Shown here piece by piece: positions 1 through 5,343 of a stretch of DNA of 11,892 bases. The translations under genes and the position numbers were made by a program. Below the pieces are notes generated by a model that ran no database searches, was not told the origin of the DNA, and was given only the letters and a program-made list of their open reading frames with translations. This DNA comes from CAYZJK01 sp964479125 (GTDB taxonomy: Bacteria; Patescibacteriota; Saccharimonadia; Saccharimonadales; Saccharimonadaceae). The stretch's first letter is position 1. Each line of letters starts with the position of its first letter. Where the stretch lies: the NCBI GenBank assembly GCA_964479125.1, contig CAYZJK010000027.1, positions 1 through 11,892 on the forward strand, given 5' to 3'.

Positions 1-70
1 AATAGTTATGAATGTTATGCATTCAATGTCCTGCAGTTAATACTGCCACCTACCCCACTTAGGAGAAGGT

Positions 71-229
71 ATGACAAGTTCCTTCTGGAATAATTCAAAG
101 CCTGTTCACGGCTGCACCTGCGGATACGAAGACCCTAGTGGCGATGAGTATAGCCAGTGCTGGCCTTGTGATATGGGTAATCACCACCAGTGTAGCTATG
201 GCTGTGTGGCCGGTAAGCCTATCAGGTAG
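71..229 (+). CDS. Cysteine-rich microprotein, unknown function
   Basis: A 52-residue frame starts at an ATG placed 5 nt after a strong Shine-Dalgarno sequence (AGGAG within AGGAGAAGG, 61-69) and stops at TAG, followed 26 nt later by a strong terminator. Expression signals on both sides are why I call so short a gene. The protein has six cysteines arranged as CxC near residues 15-17, CxxC near 30-33 and a last pair CxxxC near 41-45, with two adjacent His before the last pair. This spacing suggests a small metal-binding (zinc-ribbon or knuckle-like) or disulfide-rich fold. There is no signal peptide or membrane segment. I do not recognise the family; the metal-binding idea is inference. The same 10-base leader AGGAGAAGGT also precedes the convergent coiled-coil gene ending at 349. 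Confidence 0.6.
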   Translation: MTSSFWNNSKPVHGCTCGYEDPSGDEYSQCWPCDMGNHHQCSYGCVAGKPIR

Positions 230-255
230 TGAAGAGTGTAATGCACTCGCCTACT

Positions 256-290
256 CCCCTCTAAGTTTTACTTAGAGGGGTTTTACTTTT
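256..290 (+). terminator. Rho-independent terminator of the Cys-rich microprotein gene
   Basis: A perfect 11-bp stem (CCCCTCTAAGT, 256-266, with ACTTAGAGGGG, 270-280) closes a TTT loop and is followed by TTTTACTTTT. It sits 26 nt after the microprotein stop and faces the + strand. Confidence 0.85.
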
Positions 291-293
291 AGG

Positions 294-328
294 CAAATTA
301 AAAAGAGCTAGTTTATAGACTTAGCTCT
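294..328 (-). terminator. Rho-independent terminator of the coiled-coil gene
   Basis: On the minus strand AGAGCTA (328-322) pairs with TAGCTCT (310-304) across an 11-nt loop and is followed by TTTTAATTT. It begins 20 nt after the stop codon of the minus-strand gene ending at 349, giving each of the two convergent genes its own terminator. Confidence 0.7.
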
Positions 329-348
329 AAGGTCTTTAGGGTTGAATG

Positions 349-1218
349 TTACGAAGTTACGTAGCCGTCAACGTGAGTGGTTGTCTTTCTGGAGTATTCT
401 TGGTGTAGCTGGTTGGATTCACCCTTGCCTGTGCGAGACTCCTGAAATTCTCGCCTTGCTTTATCCGAAGTAAAGTCTTCCTCCGGCTTGTGAATGCCGC
501 CAGGTTTGCGATGGTATGACACTACGCCATCTGGCTCCACCACTGCGTGGCCGTGCTTGTCGCCGTCTGGCTTATCGATACCTCCATAGTAAATATCGAA
601 CTGATTGTCGATATTTTTGAGTACTTTAGCTCCACCTTTAAATTTAGGTGGGATTTCGGCAATTTTGAGTACGCGGGTACGTTCCTCAGCGGTAACTCTG
701 GCAACTGACGCCTTCCATAGCTTTTCTTTGTTAAGCTTATGGATGCATCGAGCGCGGTTGTGGAGCTTCAACTGCTTGGCTTTGATGGTGTGGGCAGCAT
801 CCAATGCGGGGCCGTACTGCTTGAAGTCCTCTTCGGCAGTGCGCTTCCATAAGTGACACTCTGAAATCTTCTCATCAAGCTCCTTGATGCGACTTCTAGT
901 GTTGGCTAGCTGTGTTTCAAGCTGAGCTTTGACTTCTCGATCAGTTGTCGAGTTGATTTGATTGATCAGATTGTCCCTTTTCTTGCGCAGTGGATTAATT
1001 CTGGAGTAAATTCTCTTAAGCTCTTTACTCGCTTCACGCCTGACGTCGATCATCTTGTGATGACTAGCGTCCTTGCGCCTATGAAGTTCCTTGATGTCTT
1101 TCTTGGCGTCATCAAGTGCTTTCCAGTACGAGGTCAATTTGCACATTGATCGCTCATGGTCTTCGTATGCAGCGAGGAACTCGTCTTCCTTGCGGCGCTG
1201 TGCCATTGTCATGTACAC
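349..1218 (-). CDS. Coiled-coil protein with C-terminal YYGG/HGH motif, unknown function
   Basis: A soluble protein of about 290 residues. Residues ~5-180 are highly charged and heptad-like (many Lys, Glu, Arg), reading as long helical coiled coil. A short globular tail follows: 'FDIYYGG' near residue 208, 'DKHGHAVVEPDGVVSYHR' near 220-238, then a hydrophilic end. The HGH segment looks like a small beta-hairpin unit, but I cannot name a family. No signal peptide or membrane segment. Start choice: the frame is open to a GTG at 1227, but that codon overlaps the Shine-Dalgarno (AGGAGAAGGTGA, 1235-1224). GTG at 1218 lies 5 nt after it, and ATG at 1212 or 1206 are also possible. A perfect palindrome lies about 13 bp upstream of the ribosome-binding site and covers a -10-like TATAGT, so repression is plausible. 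Confidence 0.75.
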   Translation of the reverse strand: MYMTMAQRRKEDEFLAAYEDHERSMCKLTSYWKALDDAKKDIKELHRRKDASHHKMIDVRREASKELKRIYSRINPLRKKRDNLINQINSTTDREVKAQLETQLANTRSRIKELDEKISECHLWKRTAEEDFKQYGPALDAAHTIKAKQLKLHNRARCIHKLNKEKLWKASVARVTAEERTRVLKIAEIPPKFKGGAKVLKNIDNQFDIYYGGIDKPDGDKHGHAVVEPDGVVSYHRKPGGIHKPEEDFTSDKARREFQESRTGKGESNQLHQEYSRKTTTHVDGYVTS

Positions 1219-1247
1219 AGTTCTCACCTTCTCCTGTCAAAGAACGA

Positions 1248-1267
1248 ACTATACCGGTCGGTATAGT
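1248..1267. promoter_or_regulatory. Perfect 9-2-9 palindrome, TetR-type operator candidate
   Basis: ACTATACCGGTCGGTATAGT has arms ACTATACCG and CGGTATAGT around a 2-bp centre. Length, perfect symmetry and the ATACCG half-sites resemble TetR-family operators. On the minus strand the right arm contains TATAGT, a possible -10 box for the coiled-coil gene, so a bound dimer would block that promoter. It also lies 5' of the dehydrogenase remnant and may have belonged to it. No TetR gene is in the window; the regulator class is inference. Confidence 0.55.
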
Positions 1268-1337
1268 GGCTATATTGTGTAATATTAGTTAATAAAAAGC
1301 AATAGTAAATATTACACTAGGTAAAATAAAAACACCC

Positions 1338-1658
1338 CGAGTTAATCGGATGGGTGCTCTTTACTCAGCAATTGATATCGTAAGGCGCGGCGGTACGATT
1401 TCGATTAGTGGTGTGTATGCCGGTAAGAAAGATGTTATCCCAATGGATGCGCTGTTTGATAAGCAGATTACTATGAGTATGGGTCAGGCTAACGTTAGGC
1501 GCTGGACTGATGAGTTAATGCCGCTACTAACTGATGACGACCCATTAGGGGTTGATGATTTTGCTAGCCACCGACTGCCACTAGAGGACGCTCCCCTGGC
1601 CTACGAAAGATTCCAGAAGAAGGAAGATGGATATATTAAAGTGATTCTCCGGCTGTAA
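1338..1658 (+). pseudogene. 5'-truncated zinc-dependent alcohol/formaldehyde dehydrogenase remnant
   Basis: The frame encodes only about the last 105 residues of a medium-chain, FdhA/threonine-dehydrogenase-like zinc dehydrogenase that is normally near 390. Recognisable family segments are 'GALYSAIDIVRRGGTISISG' (end of the Rossmann domain), 'FDKQITMSMGQANVRRW', 'HRLPLEDAPLAYERFQKKED' and the terminal 'GYIKVILRL'. The catalytic zinc ligands and the GxGxxG nucleotide motif are missing. Family-like residues (R-V-N-R) continue upstream of the first ATG (1350) to about 1338, and the sequence then becomes A/T-rich and non-homologous, so the 5' part was deleted rather than replaced by a new start. 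No Shine-Dalgarno precedes ATG 1350. I judge it a nonfunctional relic, probably of a horizontally acquired gene; expression as a short peptide cannot be excluded. Confidence 0.75.
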
Positions 1659-1692
1659 CGATGATTTAATCTAGACGAAAAGGAGTGAAGAT

Positions 1693-1730
1693 AAAGACCC
1701 GCTTCAGGTGTCAGCGGGGCTTTACTTTAT
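1693..1730. terminator. Terminator, possibly bidirectional
   Basis: CCCGCT (1698-1703) pairs with AGCGGG (1713-1718), extended after one mismatch by AAAG/CTTT, and followed on the + strand by TTTACTTTAT. It lies between the dehydrogenase remnant (+) and the convergent three-repeat gene (-) and could serve both. Confidence 0.6.
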
Positions 1731-1761
1731 ATCTTAGTAGTTGTTGTCGGTTGGAGAACGG

Positions 1762-2772
1762 CTAAAGAGCGTCAATTAGTTTAATTAACTTTTCCCACCT
1801 AGCTGGGTTGGTGTGGTTCTCTTCAATTCTTTCGGTTAGGCTTACGATTTCAGCTAGTTGAGGTTCTTCCTCCCAGTCGAGATACTTATTAACTTCAATT
1901 GGATAGAGCAAGCGCTGGGTAGAATAAAGTGCATAGCTACGTTCAGCAGTTACAATCTCAGGGTATTCGAATCTGGCGCCTTCGGCCCAGGCTTTGCAGT
2001 GATCAATCACTTCTTTTCTGGCGTATTGGATAAGACTCTCTTGAATACGGCTGATTCTTTCTCTAGCTGATATCTGCTCGCTAGTTTGTGTCTTGTTGCT
2101 ATCTTCAAGAGATTCGATTAGGTGAAATAATTTAACCCAGCGTCTTAGGTTGGTGTGGTTTTTAACTACTCGATTAGATTGTTCGATGATATCGCCAAAG
2201 ATGGTGTCGACACTAAAGTCTATCCATTCCTGAGTTCTGATTGGATAAGTTAGGGCGTCTAGCTTGAGGATGGTTTTAGTCTGGCTCTCGCTGGTAAGGA
2301 GTGTGAGGTTTAGACTTGCCTTCTTGGCCCAAGCCTTAGCATGGTTAACGAGATCTTTTCTAGATGGTTTAGCCGGTCTACTCTCCCCTACTTCCTCTTT
2401 ACCGAAGACAAGGTAGAAGCTAGCCTCTTTCGCCTTAGAGGTCTTAGGCTTAGGTTCGATTCGCGGTTTGGCGGCGTCGATGATAACTTTTTCAAGAGTA
2501 TTGATTAGATTGTCCCAGCGCTCTTTGTCGTAGTAGTCCTGTTCGACATTTTTAGCGGCGCTGACGATAAGATAAACTGAAGGCTCTGCTTCTTTGGTTA
2601 TCCAGTCCTGAGTGATAATAGGTATAACTAATTGGTCGAGTAGATCAATGGCTGAGATAAGTTCAATCTTAGAGTCTGAGTTCAGGTTATCTCGGTAGGT
2701 TTTTAACCAGTTCTTAAAGAGCTGGATTAGTTCCTGTCGGCTGTAGTGTGGATGTAAATATCCTTCGGGCAT
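1762..2772 (-). CDS. Protein of three tandem ~86-residue helical repeats, unknown function
   Basis: A 336-residue soluble protein with three copies of one unit: residues ~11-97, 137-222 and 251-336. Each opens with a pattern like R-(Q/K)-(E/D)-(L/V)-(I/V) followed by K-x-W, has a middle (L/Y)-P-I block with W-(I/L) further on, and closes with N/D-x-x-R-W-x-x-L-I/F-x-L-I. Copies 2 and 3 share N-H-T-N-x-x-R-W exactly; copy 1 is the most diverged. Linkers of about 40 and 28 residues are charged (Lys/Pro and Glu/Gln rich). No signal peptide, membrane segment or catalytic motif is visible, so a binding or scaffolding role is the most that can be inferred. The ATG at 2772 has no Shine-Dalgarno; TATAAT lies 7 nt before it, which suggests a leaderless mRNA. 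I do not recognise the family. Confidence 0.8.
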   Translation of the reverse strand: MPEGYLHPHYSRQELIQLFKNWLKTYRDNLNSDSKIELISAIDLLDQLVIPIITQDWITKEAEPSVYLIVSAAKNVEQDYYDKERWDNLINTLEKVIIDAAKPRIEPKPKTSKAKEASFYLVFGKEEVGESRPAKPSRKDLVNHAKAWAKKASLNLTLLTSESQTKTILKLDALTYPIRTQEWIDFSVDTIFGDIIEQSNRVVKNHTNLRRWVKLFHLIESLEDSNKTQTSEQISARERISRIQESLIQYARKEVIDHCKAWAEGARFEYPEIVTAERSYALYSTQRLLYPIEVNKYLDWEEEPQLAEIVSLTERIEENHTNPARWEKLIKLIDAL

Positions 2773-2808
2773 ACTATTAATTATAGTATCTTCTGATGTA
2801 AATGATAA
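2773..2808 (-). promoter_or_regulatory. Leaderless promoter of the three-repeat gene
   Basis: On the minus strand TTATCA (2808-2803), a 17-nt spacer and TATAAT (2785-2780) end 7 nt before the ATG, so transcription would begin at or next to the start codon. The box lies in an inverted repeat, ATACTAT-TAATT-ATAGTAT (2771-2789), which could also be an operator. Confidence 0.55.
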
Positions 2809-2882
2809 ATCGAGCTTATGTTTTCTAATATAGCTAACGTAAACTCGTTAAGACTAGATTGGCAGCAAGCCAAATGCATTAG

Positions 2883-3002
2883 TTAGACGAAATCAGTAGA
2901 ACTGGAGTCGCTGCAATCAAAAATAATATAACTAACGCTATAGGTGGTGATAACTTACAGCTTCTGATGGATTCTATGGATGAAGAAGAGCCGACATTGT
3001 AA
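2883..3002 (+). other. Possible upstream part of the recombinase remnant
   Basis: Thirty-nine open codons, ending at TAA (3000-3002), lie in the same frame as the recombinase remnant that follows. The peptide begins L-D-E-I-S-R-T-G and ends D-S-M-D-E-E-E-P-T-L. I cannot match it to a recombinase domain; the shared frame is the only reason to link them. Together with 2810-2882, where I see no gene, this fills the otherwise unexplained gap before the tRNA. Confidence 0.25.
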
Positions 3003-3032
3003 AGTGGAATAGTTAGACCTGGAAGTCAGCAA

Positions 3033-3296
3033 GTGGTTAACGAATTAAGTATCGATTATGCTCTGAAATTTATGCATGATATGGTGCCGCAGTGGAGCGC
3101 GCCCCCTCTTGAGCTCCGGCAAAAAATTCAAAACCTAATATTCCCTAATGTATTTGTATGCGATAAAAACGAAAAATTTATAAACAATAAAATCAGCCCG
3201 CTTTATAGAGATGTATCTACTATGAAGCAGGCTGATGGCATGAAAAATTCTGATGTGGTGACCCTACCGGGAATCGAACCCGGGTTGCTGGGATGA
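3033..3296 (+). pseudogene. Serine site-specific recombinase, C-terminal remnant
   Basis: The frame holds only the extreme C-terminus of a large serine recombinase (resolvase/DNA-invertase superfamily). The family pattern is visible: 'DYALKFMHDMVPQW' matching the usual helix before the end, 'ELRQKIQNLIFPNVFVCD' matching the conserved L-R-x-x-I-Q-x-L-x-F-P block, and 'KISPLYR' matching the common K-I-S-P-L-Y-R terminal motif. The catalytic-Ser resolvase domain and zinc ribbon are absent and an in-frame TAA lies at 3000, so it cannot be active. The last 11 or so codons (V-T-L-P-G-I-E-P-G) read antisense through the tRNA-Glu 3' half and are not original protein. The A/T-rich sequence contrasts with neighbouring genes. 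I read it as the scar of an element integrated at the tRNA. The GTG at 3033 is only the first possible start. Confidence 0.65.
3186..3236 (-). terminator. Terminator of tRNA-Glu, inside the recombinase remnant
   Basis: On the minus strand ATCAGCC (3236-3230), AAGC/GCTT, CTAT/ATAG and AGAT/ATCT segments form a nearly continuous stem back to 3192, with one A-C mismatch, one G-U pair and one bulge, followed by TTTTATTGTTTAT. It starts 20 nt after the tRNA CCA. The same bases encode the K-I-S-P-L-Y-R segment of the recombinase remnant on the + strand. Confidence 0.65.
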
Positions 3297-3330
3297 GAAC
3301 CCAGTGTCCTAACCGCTAGACGATAGGGCC
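3256..3330 (-). tRNA. tRNA-Glu (anticodon CUC), CCA encoded
   Basis: The minus strand gives a full cloverleaf. Acceptor GGCCCTA (3330-3324) pairs with TAGGGTC, with one G-U pair; the anticodon stem CTGGG/CCCAG encloses the 7-base loop TTCTCAT, so the anticodon is CTC (Glu, GAG codons). The T arm has GGTTCGATTCC. Discriminator A is followed by CCA encoded in the genome (3258-3256). The D arm begins CGTCTAGCGGTTAGGACA, typical of tRNA-Glu. Its 3' end abuts the recombinase remnant. Confidence 0.95.
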
Positions 3331-3343
3331 ATATACTTAGGAA

Positions 3344-3372
3344 ATTGTAGCAAGAAAGCTAACCTCTGTCTA
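3344..3372 (-). promoter_or_regulatory. Promoter of tRNA-Glu
   Basis: On the minus strand TAGACA (3372-3367), a 17-nt spacer and TACAAT (3349-3344), with TGC directly before the -10 (extended -10), end 13 nt before the first tRNA base. The -35 box lies in the loop and upper stem of the adjacent terminator hairpin. Confidence 0.65.
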
Positions 3373-3392
3373 GAGAGGTTAGCTATTTTTTC
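3357..3392. terminator. Terminator hairpin after the two-component operon
   Basis: AGCTAACCTCT (3357-3367) pairs perfectly with AGAGGTTAGCT (3374-3384) around a 6-nt loop. On the + strand it is followed by ATTTTTTC; on the minus strand by TTCTTGC. It begins about 8 nt after the response-regulator stop, so its position fits the minus-strand operon although the better T-run is on the + strand. It is probably bidirectional. Confidence 0.7.
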
Positions 3393-3764
3393 TTAGTCTA
3401 GTCTTTTGACTATTTCTAGTAGTTTCTTTGGAGTGATGTCGGCCTTGATTAGATAGCCGCTTGCGTCATGCTCCATAGCTTCACGAGACTCTTCGTCTTG
3501 TTCGAAGTTAGTTAGAACTAATACCTTGGTGTCGTAGTTAAGGTTTTCTTTATCGGCTCTTAGTTCTTTAAGGATATCGCTCCCCTTCTTCTCTGGCAGC
3601 ATAATATCTAAGATAACCAGATCGTATTGCTTGTTGTTTAGGGCAACGACACTGTCGTTGCCGTTGACCATCCAGTCAACTGCGTAGCCAGCCTTCTGTA
3701 GGCTGCGTACATACATCTCCCCTATTAGTCGGTCGTCTTCAATGCATAGGATGTTCTTAATCAT
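3393..3764 (-). CDS. Single-domain response regulator (CheY/Spo0F-like)
   Basis: The 123 residues are one receiver domain and nothing else. The acidic pocket is Glu9/Asp10/Asp11, the phosphoacceptor is Asp53 in 'DLVILDIMLP', the switch Thr is Thr85 in 'VLVLTN', and the conserved Lys is Lys107 in 'GYLIKAD'. All key residues are present, so phosphorylation by the kinase encoded just upstream is expected. The absence of any DNA-binding or enzymatic output domain means the signal must leave through protein contact or a further phosphotransfer step; no histidine phosphotransferase is in the window. The gene starts 16 nt after the kinase stop, with AAAGGA 7 nt before the ATG, and is the last gene of a three-gene operon. 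Confidence 0.9.
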   Translation of the reverse strand: MIKNILCIEDDRLIGEMYVRSLQKAGYAVDWMVNGNDSVVALNNKQYDLVILDIMLPEKKGSDILKELRADKENLNYDTKVLVLTNFEQDEESREAMEHDASGYLIKADITPKKLLEIVKRLD

Positions 3765-3780
3765 ATGGTAATCCTTTCTG

Positions 3781-5343
3781 TTAGCCTCGGTACATATTAT
3801 GGTTAGAGATCCAGGTCTTCTTCTTATTGATTAAATGCTCGTTATTAGTGCCATCAGCAGTGGTCTTTAGCTTCTTTTGGACTACTTCATATAACGGGAT
3901 GGTAAATGTGAAGGTAGAACCCTTGTCTGGAGAGCTGCGAACAGAGATAGTTCCGCCGTGCGATTCCAAAATGGCTTTACACAAGTATAAACCAATTCCG
4001 GTTCCTGCAACAGACTCACGTGAACGATGGGAGCGGTAGAATTTATGGAAAAGGTTATGTACGACCGACTCAGGCATACCTATACCATTGTCGCGGACGT
4101 GAACCACTATCTCGCCTGGTGTTGCCTCAGCTGTAATGACGATCAGTCCAGCTTCGCTGGTGTACTTAATTGCGTTGTCGATTAAGTTCGTGAACACTTC
4201 ACCAATACTATTGGCATCAGCAGCAATGGTTGGTAGGTCGCTTGGAATGTTAACTACTAGCGAGCGCTTCTGGATTTGAGCTCTAGACTCCATGTCGCCC
4301 TGAATCGAATGGTAGATGTCAGCGATGTTATGTTCAGATAACTCAACTCTGAAATGGCGGCGATCATATCTAGCGACATTAAGAATGTTATTAATGTATC
4401 CACTTAGCCGGTTAGCGGAGACTTCTAAGCGCCCAAAGACGGTCTTTTGCATCTCATTGAGTGAATCATCAAGTTCATCACGCATCACTTCTAGGTAACC
4501 TCTAATGACTGTAATAGGGCCTCTTAGCTCATGGGCAGCAAAGGCAATGAAGTCTAGATCTTTTTCATCCGCCTTGTAACGCTCGGTCTTATCTTGGAAG
4601 ACCAATACTACTTCGGCATTGCTAGATCTTGAGTAGCTAGCATTCAGGTCATAGACGCGAGGTGTTTGGTCAGCTGTTGGATCAGTCTTAACTCGTTGCC
4701 ATGACTTTTCAGCTGTGATGGCTGACTTCTTGACAGTCCTTAGCCAAGCAACTAGGTCCTCTTCAGCAATCTCGTAAAGCAGCCTGAGTTTGAAGATCGA
4801 GTTACCAGATTGCCAGTGCTTAAGAGTGTGGTTGGTAAATAGGATTTCGCCCTTAGAGTTTGCTACTACTACATAGGTGCCACTTCGAGCTAGAAAACCA
4901 CTTAAGGATTCAGATAGTGAAGACTGGGCGTTTTGTTCAGCTAAGCTATCTCTTAATGTATAAAGAGTTTGTAGTGACTTCGAGTCTGTTACGTGCATGG
5001 CGTCTGAGTCGGCTTCGTGTAGAGCGTAAGCTACACTATCGACTAGTGGCTGGTAGCTCTTATCAGTTGCTCGTTTAACTGAGCGCATAATTAGAAACAT
5101 CGCTACCGCTACTCCGGCCGAATAAAGAATCAACTGGTAGACCGGTGGAGCGAGTGAGGCGACTGTGAAGATGTAAACCACTAGAGCTACTAGGGAGAGA
5201 ATGAACGTAAAGAAGAAGCGCATGTAAAGCAGTTGTTGCTGCTTTTTGACATGAGTATAGATTGTTTCCGGCTCTATCTTTTTCTCTTTAGTCGGGTTTG
5301 GTGTTTCTGGTAGAGATTGTTTTTTAGTTTTTAGTCGGTTCAT
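3781..5343 (-). CDS. Membrane sensor histidine kinase with PAS-like domain
   Basis: A 520-residue sensor kinase. Residues 1-40 are cytoplasmic and charged. Two membrane helices at ~42-63 and ~68-88 are joined by only about five residues (S-L-A-P-P), so there is no real extracytoplasmic sensor. A PAS-like domain (~148-252, containing 'TYVVVANSKGEILFTNHTLK') follows. HisKA has the H-box 'FAAHELRGPITVIRGYLEVM' with phosphoacceptor His271. The ATPase has N-box 'FTNLIDNAIKYTSE' (Asn386, Asn390), G1 'DNGIGMP' at 418-424, F-box 'LFHKFYR', and G2 'GTGIGLYL' at 447-454. A basic tail of about 35 residues extends past the ATPase domain. The start ATG overlaps the DUF3048 stop as TAATG with AAAGGA 7-8 nt before it, so translation is probably coupled. 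Its partner is the downstream receiver protein. The stimulus is unknown; intramembrane sensing or a protein partner such as the co-encoded DUF3048 protein is inference. Confidence 0.9.
   Translation of the reverse strand: MNRLKTKKQSLPETPNPTKEKKIEPETIYTHVKKQQQLLYMRFFFTFILSLVALVVYIFTVASLAPPVYQLILYSAGVAVAMFLIMRSVKRATDKSYQPLVDSVAYALHEADSDAMHVTDSKSLQTLYTLRDSLAEQNAQSSLSESLSGFLARSGTYVVVANSKGEILFTNHTLKHWQSGNSIFKLRLLYEIAEEDLVAWLRTVKKSAITAEKSWQRVKTDPTADQTPRVYDLNASYSRSSNAEVVLVFQDKTERYKADEKDLDFIAFAAHELRGPITVIRGYLEVMRDELDDSLNEMQKTVFGRLEVSANRLSGYINNILNVARYDRRHFRVELSEHNIADIYHSIQGDMESRAQIQKRSLVVNIPSDLPTIAADANSIGEVFTNLIDNAIKYTSEAGLIVITAEATPGEIVVHVRDNGIGMPESVVHNLFHKFYRSHRSRESVAGTGIGLYLCKAILESHGGTISVRSSPDKGSTFTFTIPLYEVVQKKLKTTADGTNNEHLINKKKTWISNHNMYRG

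Noticed and set aside
605..856. Open frame on the + strand inside the coiled-coil gene
   Set aside because: It overlaps a convincing minus-strand gene, has no Shine-Dalgarno sequence and no recognisable domain.
1680..1700. AAGGAGTG resembling a ribosome-binding site
   Set aside because: No start codon at usable distance; it is followed directly by a terminator hairpin.
3261..3296. C-terminal peptide V-T-L-P-G-I-E-P-G-L-L-G as part of a real protein
   Set aside because: It is the antisense reading of the tRNA-Glu T arm and anticodon arm, a well-known artefact; only the part before it shows recombinase similarity.
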